Below are positions 21,495 to 30,988 of a stretch of DNA of 64,000 nucleotides, in pieces. Positions within the stretch are counted from its first letter, which is position 1. Each line of letters begins with the position of its first letter. This stretch comes from Albugo candida (taxonomy: Eukaryota > Oomycota > Peronosporomycetes > Albuginales > Albuginaceae), in NCBI GenBank assembly GCA_905220665.1, contig CAJNAR010000039.1, forward strand, positions 1-64,000. The letters are read 5' to 3'. The position numbers and the translations under genes were made by a program. The notes beneath the pieces were generated by a model that ran no database searches, had not been told where the DNA came from, and saw nothing but the letters and a program-made list of their open reading frames with translations.

Positions 21495-23487
21495 ATGGTG
21501 ACTCCAAAAGTAAGTTGATGACCATTCATAAAGATGTATCTCTAACACCAATGACTCAATAGCACGGACAAAATGGCAACGTTCGCGTTTGTTGCCGACT
21601 AAGACCTTTCAACGCGAAAGAATTCAACCAAAACGAACGCAAATGTGTTCAAACAAGCGAGAATATTGTATACTACAAGGTGCGCTATTCATGCGCGATC
21701 AGAATGTATTCAAATTTCTCATATTTTTCTGTAGAGAGAAGTGGTGTCTCATGAATTTCAGTTTGACCACGTGTTCACCGAACAAGACGACCAGTTAATC
21801 GTCTTTGATGCGGTAGCCCGACCCGCTGTTGAAGGTGTGATCATGTTATCATATGCAGCTGTGTTATTATCTATAACTGCTATCTGCAGATATCATCGAA
21901 GGATATAATTCAACAATTCTCACGTACGGGCAGACGTCGTCCGGAAAAACGTATACGATGCAAGGTGCCGACAATGGTGGCTCTGAAACTCACGGAATTG
22001 TACCAAGAACAGCTCTCGAGCTTTTTAATCGCATCCATACTGCTGATGCCAACTTGGAATTCACAACTAAATTGAGTTTTATTGAGATTTATATGGAGCA
22101 AGTGTGCGATCTACTGGATCCTCGAAAAGCGCGAGTGAATCTACAAATTCGGGAAGACGCAGGACGTGGTTTCTTTGTTGAAAACATGATGGAGATGTGT
22201 GTCACAAGCCCAGAAGAATTCATGCATCACGTCACTGAAGGGACCAAGAAGCGTGCTATTGCTGCAACCCAGATGAATCAACGCAGCTCACGCAGTCACA
22301 GCGTTCTTATGGTGAGAGTGTCCCAGAGACATGTTGAAACACAAGTGGCAAAATCAGGAAAATTGTACCTTGTGGATCTGGCTGGCTCTGAAATGGTCAG
22401 GAAAACTGAAGCTGTCGGACAACGGCTCGAGGAGGCAAAGATGATCAATAGATCATTGTCTACCCTTGGAATAGTCATCAACAACTTGACGGACTTGAAT
22501 ATGAGTCATGTCCCATATCGAGACAGCAAACTCACTTGCATTCTGCAAGACTCTCTTGGTGGAAATGCACGGACAACGCTGATTGTCAACATATCGTGCA
22601 GCAATATGGATTCAACTGAGACTCTTTCAACCCTTCGGTTTGGTAGCCGCGCGAAAAAGATCAAAAATCAAGCAGTCATAAATGAACGCAAGAGTGCCGA
22701 TGACCTGATAAATATTGTGAAAGCACTAGAAAAAGATTTGCTATTGGAAAGAAATCGCGTTACTGCGTTGGAAAATCGACTGGAGTGTACAACATCGTAT
22801 GAAAGCGGATTGAAAATTGCAGCTTCAAGTGCTCATGACGCAGCCATGTCATCTGACGCAAGTATTATCGAGGCTTTTCGGCAACTTCAGAAAAAGTTTA
22901 CAAATCTGGAAGGAGAATTAGTTGAGGTACAACTGGAGTCTAACCGACGAAGGAATAAAATTCGAGATTTGAATGCTCAACTGGACAGCAAAACCCAGTC
23001 GATGGAGTCGTCTGAGTTGAGTTGGATGGAAGCCGAAGAAGAGAACAAGAGAGTGGTGGCGAAAATGGAACTCGCTCTGAAAATGAAAGAGATTCAGTAC
23101 ACCGAGCTCCAGTCTGATGACGAGCGACTAAATTTCGAGCACAAGGAATTGACGATTCACGCAGAGAAAGTTGAACAACAACTCGATCTGCTGTCATCAG
23201 ACGAAGCAATTCGACTTGATACTGTAGAATTGCAGTCACCATGTGCAGCGAACGATATGGAGTCATTACCGCAGCGAAAAGCAGATTCCGAAAATGACTG
23301 CATGTTGGAACGTATTCCTTCGACCAGTACGCCTTCAATCTCAATCGAAGGCGTTCAACAACGCCTAAATGTATCCGTGGAAATACCGCTGACGGATTCG
23401 ATCATACAAAGAGTTCCTGTACTTGCGTCAACGAATCAAATCGGTGTGACATCAGGACTTACAGAGAAAGAACGCAAACACATGTAA
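21495..23487 (+). CDS. Kinesin-1 heavy chain, motor and first coiled coil (4 exons, truncated)
   Basis: A plus-end microtubule motor of the conventional kinesin type. The exon model is 21495-21509, 21563-21679, 21735-21834 and 21890-23487; the introns are 53, 55 and 55 bp, all GT-AG. The phases join to 609 codons plus stop. Motor landmarks in order are VRVCCRLRPFN (beta1), GQTSSGKTYTM (P-loop, with S for the usual G), NQRSSRSHS (switch I), LVDLAGSE (switch II), YRDSKLT with LGGNARTTLI, then the neck and a charged coiled coil from about residue 330. The start was chosen because MVTPK splices cleanly onto the beta1 strand. The frame ends at TAA 23485-23487, but the same frame continues as coiled coil to 23646, where a retrotransposon interrupts it. 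The motor itself looks intact. Kinesin-1 proteins are usually 900-1000 residues, so this product lacks the tail. Confidence 0.9.
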
Positions 23488-23646
23488 GCCATTCAGCAAA
23501 AGTTGGAGCATTTGGTTGCAGTACACCGTCAGCTTCTTCGAAACTTTGCAACATCGCAAATGAACGCCAAAGAAATGAAACGAAAAGTGGCAGTACGTGA
23601 CGATCGAATCAAGAAATTACAAGCGAGTAATCGACAAATCACAGAG
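23488..23646 (+). pseudogene. Kinesin-1 coiled coil beyond the stop codon, 5' of insertion
   Basis: In the same frame as the kinesin exon, 53 codons after the TAA encode a helical coiled coil (IQQKLEHLVAVHRQLL, then NAKEMKRKVAVRDDRIKKL). It runs up to the left target duplication CAGAG (23642-23646). This shows the TAA is an internal nonsense mutation and not the original end. Confidence 0.85.
23642..23646. other. Target-site duplication CAGAG, left copy
   Basis: CAGAG directly precedes the TG of the left LTR; the same five bases follow the CA of the right LTR at 30265-30269. Confidence 0.9.
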
Positions 23647-24037
23647 TGTAGCGGAGCTACTCTAGCTCCTTGACAGAGGAAGGCTATCTGCTCAACGAGC
23701 AACTTAGTTCTTTAAAAGAACTAGATTTAACGAGTCTAAAAGCTTAAAAGCTTAAGGTCCTTGTTCAAGGGACCTAACGATTCTGGGAATCGATAACACA
23801 GCACAAAGTGCACAAGATCTGAGACGCCTGAAGCAGGCACGTGTCTCTAACTGATCGAAAGGAGACCTGTTCTATATATATTTTTATCTCGAAGAGTACC
23901 TTACGCTAACCGTACCTAACCTAGGTACTAATGTCCGGTGGCTGACACGCGTCAGCTCCTAAAGCGAATGACCCAAAGCGTCCCAAACGTGTACCACACT
24001 GCATAACGGTTACTAAACGACGTGTAACCCTGTTACA
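23647..24037 (-). repeat. LTR (3' LTR of the minus-strand gypsy element)
   Basis: Starts TGTAGCGGAG and ends TGTTACA on the plus strand, so it has TG...CA ends. It matches 29871-30264 throughout with about 25 substitutions and one 3-bp indel. Confidence 0.95.
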
Positions 24038-24049
24038 CTCTCCCCCACC
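24038..24049 (-). other. Polypurine tract
   Basis: The minus strand reads GGTGGGGGAGAG immediately before the 3' LTR, the expected position and composition for the plus-strand primer. Confidence 0.8.
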
Positions 24050-24299
24050 AGACTGACGTTACCACAAACGTCAATCGAATCATTTTCTTCGAAGAGGACG
24101 TGGTGCCTACACTTAACCTCTCGGTTGTGCAAAGCATCAAACATCATGGTATCGGCATGCTATAAGCCTAAGGCTCTTCCCTCTTACCTGCAACCCGCTA
24201 ACCAAACCACTACTGGTCGGAAGCGCCTTAAGTTGCAGGATGAGCCTGGCTGCGATGTTCAAAAACATCTATGGCATATGGGCAATCCTGCCGAAGGAT

Positions 24300-24825
24300 A
24301 TCTCATACTCCCATGAGTTCTCTGACTCGGGATACCCTCGACACTTCACCAGATACTATTTTTGGCCATGACGACGACGTCGCGCGAGAACCTTCTCAGC
24401 ATGGAGCTGTAAGTTCCCTTGCTTGTCAAGCAACGCGGGTGGCGGTCGGAGTATCGGTGGATGACCAGAAGAAGCTGGTTCCCGAAGTGACGTGTCTCCG
24501 CGGGACTTTGAGGCAGACCTATCGTACGCTTGACGCGGTACAGACTCGCCTTCAGGCGTCGGAGCATGTCCAGACCCGGGTTGGGGCTCAGCTTGACATC
24601 CTTGTTCGGATGCAGTAGCGTGAGGCAAGGCCAAGTGCCGCGGCGCAAGCGCCCCAAAGTCAACGAGGGACGGATACCGATACGGTTTGAGTAGGCCAAC
24701 GTGAAACACGGGGTGTGTGCGCAATTTGCGGGAAGGTTGAGCGTGTAAGCAAGGCCCTCCTTAGCGATGACCGTGAATGGCCCAATGAAGCGTGGTCGCA
24801 ACTTTGTCTTGAAGACAGCGGACAC
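24300..24825 (-). pseudogene. Integrase C-terminus and chromodomain (broken)
   Basis: The minus strand reads KLRPRFIGPFTVIAKEG, then a frameshift to FHVGLLKPYRYPS, both typical of the end of Ty3/gypsy integrases. After a Pro-rich linker comes AEKVLARRRRHGQK, a stop codon, then YLVKCRGYPESENSWE. The last block is the chromodomain signature (YLVKWxGY...ENTWE, here with C for W). The function would be chromatin-directed integration. Confidence 0.8.
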
Positions 24826-24888
24826 TACATTTGTAGGTAGGTTTTTAGTACTGAGTATTACCTGGTCTCCGACCTCATAACTTTCAAT

Positions 24889-26050
24889 CTAACCTCTGCT
24901 GTTAGCATCAGCTTTCTCCTTTTGTCGAACTTGGCGCTCAGCCATTGCATCCCACACATGCCGTAAGACATTTAATCCCGTTGCGATAAACTCGCGAACC
25001 TGTTTCTTGACAGTATCAGGACTGACATCAGCAAGCCGATCGGCGATCTCTCCCCCACCAAGCCGTACCATGCAGATAGCGTTAACGGAATACGAGGGCG
25101 GGTGAGTCCGTTCACGTAGAACGGAGTATAGTCGGTAGATGCATGAAAAGAGTTATTTAACGCAAACTCAACCACAGGGAGCATAGAGCTCCAACTCCGA
25201 GGCGTATCAGCGCAAATGGTGCGTAAGATATCACCAATAACGCGATTAAGTCGCTCAGTTTGACCATCGGTCTGCGGATGATCCGCGGTGGACATATCCA
25301 ATCGGGTGCCAAGCAACTTGAAGATGGACTTCCAAAACTGCCCCGTGAAGCGAGGATCTCTATCAGAGATAATTGCCACAGGCAAATCGTGTTTACGGAA
25401 CACTCGATCGATAAACAGCGTAGCTGTATTTGTACCATCGATGGAGTCCGGCACAGCCGCTAAATGAGTCATCTTGCTCAAACAGTCAACAAAGACCACG
25501 ATACCCGTGTTTCCTTCCGAATCTTTCGGTGGGCCAAACACAAAATCCATACTAATGGACTCCCAACACCCCGTGGGTACTGGTAAACTAGCTAGTGGCG
25601 CAGCCGCATGCGCTGAGGGTTTAACCCGTTGAAACATTTCACATGTACGTACGTACGTACGTACTTAACCATTTATATAGTTTAGGCCACCAATAGTATT
25701 GCGCACTGAGCTATAGGTCTTCTCACGACCGAGATGACCACTCAACGCAGTATCATGTGTCTCATAGAGGATTCGATACTTCAACTCCTCATCATGAGCG
25801 ACAACGATGCGAGGACTGTCCTCCACGTCCGTGCAGTAGCACAACAGGCCTTGATCGATGGAATTAGATGTAGCCTCGCACGTAATCGTGCTGACAATTC
25901 TATGTCTGATTCTTTAAACTCCTCGCTTCCAAGCGCACGTATCAATGCTACACACTGTTCATTCTTGGCATAAGCCCCACGTATTAAGTCAGTGATTAAA
26001 GACGATAGTGAAGTAACATGAGAAAGCTCATAATCAGGCGTGCGGGACAA
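24889..26050 (-). pseudogene. Integrase zinc-binding and catalytic core
   Basis: Running down from about 26050 the minus strand encodes an H2C2-type finger (HDEELKYRI..HDTALSGHLG..) and, at 25637-24972, the catalytic core. Visible blocks are MDFVFGPPKDSEG (first Asp), SDRDPRFTGQFW (second Asp) and DGQTERLNR (Glu), the D,D,E triad. The core is open for 221 codons and is one of the better preserved parts of the element. A GTAC repeat (25645-25664) has grown between the finger and the core. Confidence 0.85.
25645..25664. repeat. (GTAC)5 microsatellite
   Basis: Five perfect copies of GTAC inside the integrase-coding region. It is palindromic and of no coding significance. Confidence 0.9.
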
Positions 26051-27445
26051 CGCATCGGCCTAATTATTTTGCTTACCCGGCTTATACTTCACCTCGAAGT
26101 TGTATTCGGCAAAGAATGAAATCCAACGAGCCATTCGCTATGAGAGAGGAGGCCACTGAGTCGCAGTGCGTAATGACGCATGATCCGTGTCAATCACGGA
26201 AGGCTTGGAGCCTAGCAGAGGAATTCTGAATTTGATTAGAGCATACTTCATCGCAAGTAACTCTTTGTCGTGAATCGGGTAGTTCTTCTCTGCAGCCTTG
26301 AGCTGGCGGAATTTATACGCGACAACGCGCTCATGAACATCGGTATCTTCTTGAAGCAGAGCACAACCTATGGCGAAGTCAGATGCGTCACAGACAACAC
26401 CGGGGCCTGAAGGAGAGTTTTCTTACCAGCACCATTGCACATCCTTTTTAAGGAGATCGGACAATGGCCGAGCCATATCGGCGTAATTCTCGCTGAACTT
26501 ATGCAAGTAGTTGGCGACGCCAAGCCACTTCCGCAAACCCTTTTGGTTCTTAGGAACCGGCCAATCGACTATGGCTTTCACCTCAGCGGGATCCGCTCTA
26601 AGGCCTCGCTTCCCGATGAAGCACCCTAAGAAAGAAATCTCATCCTCACCAAAGTTGCATTTCGAGGCGTTGGCATACAGCTTTTTTTTTCGTGCGCATG
26701 CATCCGAGAACAGCTCGTAAATGGTCAACGTGATCTTCCACATCAGACCGACCGTTCATGGCACGACTATGGACAAAGATGTCATCAAAGTATGTTTGTG
26801 CGCAACCTCGATGAGGTCTGAACAGTTGCGTCCCCAGACGATTGAACGGAGCCGGAGCATTGGATAGCCCTTGGGGCATGACATGCCACTCCCATAGCAT
26901 ACCACTCGGAGTACTAACTGCGCTGAGTGGTATGTCACCAGCTCGCATGAGCAATTGGTAATAACGATCGACTAAGTCAAGTGCTCTGAACATGATACAC
27001 CCTACCATAGCGTTCTGAAGCACATCCTTCCTAGGAATTGGCGCCTGAGCCGGAATGGTGGCTGCATTTAGCTTATAATAAGCGTGGACGATGCGCCACT
27101 TTCCATTGGGCTTTCTGACACAAAATGTTGGCGTGGAATGAGGAGATTTACTCCCAAGCACCATTCCGGCCGCGTGCTTTGCACGAAAGAACTCGTCAAT
27201 GACGTCACACTGCTCCTTGGGTAAAGGCCACTACCGTGTAACGCAATATTTAGTTCCCGGAACCGAGTCAATTTCATGACGAACACCTCTATGAGGATGT
27301 AAGACGGACAGAGGATTCTGACATACCACGTCTTGAAATTCTTTACCAAAGGATAACACGGATCCATAGGATCTCTCAAGATCGCTGATCCACTACGGGA
27401 ACTAAGGGCTGCCTCCTTCGTTTCCTCAAGAACGGATTCGTCCAT
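26040..27445 (-). pseudogene. Reverse transcriptase and RNase H of gypsy element
   Basis: Minus-strand RT: RKPNGKWRIVHAYYKLNA, FRALDLVDRYYQLLMR, MPQGLSNAPAPFNRL and TYFDDIFVHS (catalytic DD) at 27164-26646. It then shifts frame to FLGCFIGKRGLRADP and GLRKWLGVANYLHKF at 26743-26423. RNase H follows, with VCDASDFAIG, IHDKELLA, TDHASLR and ARWISFFAEYNFEVKYKPG down to about 26040. Several stops and frame changes make it inactive. The order RT-RH-IN is diagnostic for Ty3/gypsy. Confidence 0.9.
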
Positions 27446-27773
27446 TTTTTTTAGTTAAATAGGATGAGTTCAACTCAACATCGGGTCGAATGACCACTAC
27501 TTCGGATAAGTCACCAGCCTTTGAGGCATTCCGAACTTAAAATTCGACATTCCATCTAGCTCTAACAGTGCGTTCAACGATGGGAGAGCCATAGGGCCGA
27601 CGTGACCATCAACTGAGACAGTCAATCCATTCACAATTGTGTACAGCTGTTCGCTGGCATCACTCTGTGACATAACAGACGCTTTGCGTCTCGCAAACGC
27701 CACCTGGCTCCGTTGCCGTCTCTCTTTGGAGACCATACACCTCATAGAGGCTGGAACATCCGTGTTTACAAGG

Positions 27774-28277
27774 TCAGTTTGTTACAACCTTACTTTGATC
27801 TATACGAGAGCCGATGTTCCGACCGACATCCGATGAAGAGTCAGATAACTCGAGCTCATCATCCAGTGAACGTTTACGTGTCACTCCACGCGTATCAACC
27901 GGGCATAACCCTGGATGCCTTGGCTTCTCGCGAACAATGTCATTACCTACATTCAGTGTGGTTCCATCAAGGCCTACCCCACTCTGTGGATTTTTACGTG
28001 CCACTCCACGCACATCCTTAGAGCTCAGCTCAGGATCTCTCGGAACTAGGTTTCCAATGCTATCAGCATTCAGTGACTCATTATCACAATGATTTTCACT
28101 CAACGGAGTACGTGCCGTATCACTAACTGTTAGCGAGCTGCCTTCGGGACTAATGTCGTCAACATTGAAGTTAATTAACTCATAGATTCCAATGTCCAGC
28201 ACACAGACATCATCTGTCAGTGGTTCGCGCCAATAGCACTTCTGCTGCCTAGAAAAAGTGGGTTCATGACTCGCCAA
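27774..28277 (-). pseudogene. Linker between protease and RT of gypsy element
   Basis: A 167-codon frame rich in Asp, Ser and Asn with no recognisable domain. It lies between protease and RT in the polyprotein and is probably a disordered spacer. Confidence 0.5.
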
Positions 28278-28322
28278 AGCTTCGCTAGGAACAGTGCGCG
28301 TTGCGCCTAAGGTATTAGACCT

Positions 28323-28799
28323 TCAATCAATCCATGGCTCATGGCGTTCAAGCCAGGCCATACCTAGAATGATATCATATATCGAATCCAGATCCAGGAC
28401 AAGACAGCGCTCAATGCTGTCGAAGTCCAAAACCTTTACGCCTAAGTTCAAGGAGACTTTAGGAACGGTGATACGAGTCCCAGTTGCTAAGTTAACAGAG
28501 ATCGAATCCCCCTCATGCGCTTTGTGCACCTCAGCGTAATGCTGACCCCATTCCAGGGAACGGTGTCGAGCGTAATTGCATGACGCTCCGGAGTCGTTCA
28601 AAATCGACCATGGCTTATCAAAGCCTTTCACAGTCGCCTCTGCGAATAACAAGCCTGTCTTGTATCCAAGCTCCGTGCTAGCAGGCACAGAGCTCTTTGG
28701 GGCTAAGTCCTGCTCACCTCCACCTACTAAAGGCCCTACAGAACCTTTTTCTTCCCCAGTAGGGCACCCAGTGACTACTGGGACTTGAAGTTTCCCCAA
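28323..28799 (-). pseudogene. Retroviral-type aspartic protease of gypsy element
   Basis: A 158-codon frame. ILNDSGASCNY carries the catalytic DSG triad (about 28590). IYDIILGMAWLERHEPWID is the typical Ty3 protease C-terminal block (ILGMxWL). It would cut the Gag-Pol polyprotein. The frame ends with a stop just after the conserved WID. Confidence 0.85.
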
Positions 28800-28829
28800 G
28801 CCATACCAGGTTTCTGGTTAGCAGCGGGT

Positions 28830-29816
28830 AGTCGACTCATATGAGCCTGGCGCTGTTTGCGCAACGGGCACCTGGGACGCAGGTGGCTGGTACTTCCGCA
28901 CGAATAGCATCAACGGAAGTCGCGGTATTGCTCAGCAACTTGAAGCTCGGCTTCTCCTTCACCTTTAGCGTTGCTAAGGTCCATAGGCTCAGGCTTACAA
29001 AAAGTCGATGTACTCATCGAGCATGTTCTCGCAGAAGCTGTTTTATACCCATTCCAACCAAGTCTAGCCGACTTAAAGTTGTGCTCAGTATTCTGAGCTT
29101 TTTCGACCGCTTCATCAAAGCTAGTCGGGTGAACTCGAAAGACTTCGGCTCTGGAAACGCCAGTGCGAAGCCCTTCCATGAACACGGTCACATGGATCAC
29201 CTCAGCAAGAGGATCATTATGCATAGCAGCTATGAGTGTTCTCACCTCTTAAACATAGTCCTACAATTCGTTTTTACCCTGACGAGTAGATAAGAAGCGT
29301 GACCGCAACGCGATATGCCTGATCAGGCGGCGCAAAGACGGGCGTGAATTGCAACTTCAGCGAATCCCATGTGGGGAACGCCATGTCCACTGACGTACCG
29401 CCCGTCAGTGCCCAATCTCTAGCTCTACAATCGAGCTTGTTGACCGCCAGCGAGACCCGCTGATGCTCAACAGAGATCATGCCAGACTTCATGGTCATTT
29501 CTACCTCACGGAGCCAGTGGACTACGTTTTCACCCTCTTTGCCGGAGAAGTGACGGACGTCCAACTATACTGAACGAGGCTTAGTCTCTTTGTCTGGTGC
29601 AGACACAAAGCGTGTTGGCATAGCCGACGCCGTTTGGTCTCGGACCTGCCCTAATAGGGACGTTTCATACTGCATGAAGCTCTCAAGACGTGCATTCAGC
29701 ACATCCGGGCCTTGCGAAACAAGAAACTCCGCATATTCGGGACCCACAGCTGCTATCAGTTTGTCAAGCGCGGCCCTTTGTGCCTCAGAGAGGAGAGTGG
29801 GCTGTTCCATCCTCAC
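28830..29816 (-). pseudogene. Gag of gypsy element with CCHC zinc knuckle, broken
   Basis: Gag begins at the ATG at 29816 (EAQRAALDKLIAAVG...) and meets an in-frame TAG near 29565. It continues as LDVRHFSGKEGENVVHWL (the capsid start in this family), shifts frame near 29275, and reads on through FMEGLRTGVSRAEVFR to a TGA just before the zinc knuckle. The knuckle at 28909-28868 is CYSCGSTSHLRPRC, an intact CX2CX4HX4C. At least two stops and one frameshift disable it. Confidence 0.85.
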
Positions 29817-29852
29817 AAAGGTACAGTCTTTATAGACTAAGTTGTAGATTCA

Positions 29853-29868
29853 CCAACAAGTGCTACCA
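29853..29868 (-). other. Primer binding site, TGGTAGCACTTGTTGG
   Basis: Two bases inside the 5' LTR the minus strand reads TGGTAGCACTTGTTGG. It starts with TGG, which pairs with a tRNA CCA end. The deduced primer does not have a normal T-loop sequence, so I cannot name the tRNA. The same sequence lies beside the right LTR of the second gypsy element (62347-62362). Confidence 0.65.
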
Positions 29869-29870
29869 AG

Positions 29871-30264
29871 TGTAGCGGAGCTACTCTAGCTCCTTGACAG
29901 AGGAAGGCTATCTGCTCAACGAGAAACTTAGTGCTTTAAAAGAACTAGACTCAACGAGTCTAAAAGCTTAAAAGCTTAAGGTCCTTGTTCAAGGGACCTA
30001 GCAATCCCGGGAATCGACAACACAGCACAAAGTGCACAAGATCTGAAACGCCTGAAGCAGGCACGTGTCTCTGACTGATCTAAAGGAGAACTGTTCTTTA
30101 TTTATTTTTATCTCGAAGAGTACCTTAAGCTAAACGTACCTAGCCTAGGTACTAATGTCCGGTGGCCGACACGCGTCAGCTTCTAAAGGGAATGACCAAA
30201 AGCGTCCCAAATGTGTACCACACTGCATAACGGTTACTAACCGACGTTTTGTAACCCTCTTACA
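29871..30264 (-). repeat. LTR (5' LTR of the minus-strand gypsy element)
   Basis: The partner of 23647-24037, with TG...CA ends and followed by the CAGAG target duplication at 30265-30269. Confidence 0.95.
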
Positions 30265-30672
30265 CAGAGAGTCTGCGGAAGAACGCAGAGAAGCATGTGG
30301 AGGAACTCATTCGTCTACGGGATCAGATTTCAGACTTTTGTGCGCACAAAGAGCTCATTTCGAGAGCCATGGAAATGCGGAAGGGACGCTCATCAAGACG
30401 CTGCGTGGCGGAGGAGCGGCGGGACCGCTTTATTCATTTATCACCCACGTCAATGCGATGATCAAGTACGACCTATACGTGGGGGCAGTCAGCGCTCATC
30501 GGCTTCCTCAACTTCGAAAGAATCTATTGCAGAAGTTGAAGAGAAACTACAAACTGAAGAGCCTTTCCAGTCGAGCGGATCTTTTTTTACCGGCTCTTTC
30601 GGTTCTAGGATGTTTATGAAACTCGCACGGAAGAGAGACTCAGTTGGAGCAGACGGGCTTCGTACATTATGA
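30265..30672 (+). pseudogene. Kinesin-1 coiled coil and IAK-like tail, 3' of insertion
   Basis: Removing the element and one CAGAG joins the coiled coil without a frame change: the upstream frame ends at ITE and the downstream frame goes on SLRKNAEKHVEELIRLRDQI. It continues to RFIHLSPTSMR near 30450 and hits TGA. The next part is in another frame: QVRPIRGG, then a Ser-rich tail to TGA at 30670-30672. QVRPIRGG sits where conventional kinesins have the IAK autoinhibitory motif (QIAKPIRxG or KIAKPLRGG), so the tail is recognisable but out of frame. A frameshift near 30450 therefore adds to the nonsense mutation and the insertion. Confidence 0.8.
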
Positions 30673-30813
30673 CGTCCTTGTGATCTTAGAGTAGCTTGAT
30701 CAAAAAAGAAGGATCAGCGCATGCTTATTTGTCCATCGTCGAACGATACAGCCGTTGTTTTTGTCGTTGTAGCGTTATTGTGGAAATGTCGAGCTGTCGA
30801 TGACATGATGTAA

Positions 30814-30988
30814 TTGTAAAAGTGTAAAAGTGAAAAGTGTAAAAGTGTAAAAGTGTAAAAGTGTAAAAGTGTAAAAGTGTAAAAGTGTAAAAGTGTAAAA
30901 GTGTAAAAGTGTAAAAGTGTAAAAGTGTAAATGTGTAAATGTAAGAGTGTAAGAGTGTAAGAGTGTAAGAGTGTAAGAATGTAAATGT
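30814..30988. repeat. GTGTAAAA minisatellite just 3' of kinesin
   Basis: About a dozen copies of the 8-mer GTGTAAAA or AGTGTAAA, changing to GTAAGAGT-type units toward the right end. The open frames on the minus strand here (FYTFTLLH repeats) are by-products of the repeat. Confidence 0.9.

Larger units (their letters stand above)
23647..30264 (-). mobile_element. Ty3/gypsy chromodomain LTR retrotransposon inserted in kinesin
   Basis: A complete 6618-bp element in minus orientation with two LTRs (391 and 394 bp), PBS, PPT, gag, protease, RT, RNase H, integrase and a chromodomain remnant, in the Ty3 order. Its target duplication is CAGAG. The LTRs differ at about 25 positions by my count (about 6%), and gag and pol carry many stops and frameshifts, so the insertion is old and inactive. 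The C-terminal chromodomain places it with the chromoviruses, which in other species direct insertion to particular chromatin. Confidence 0.95.
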
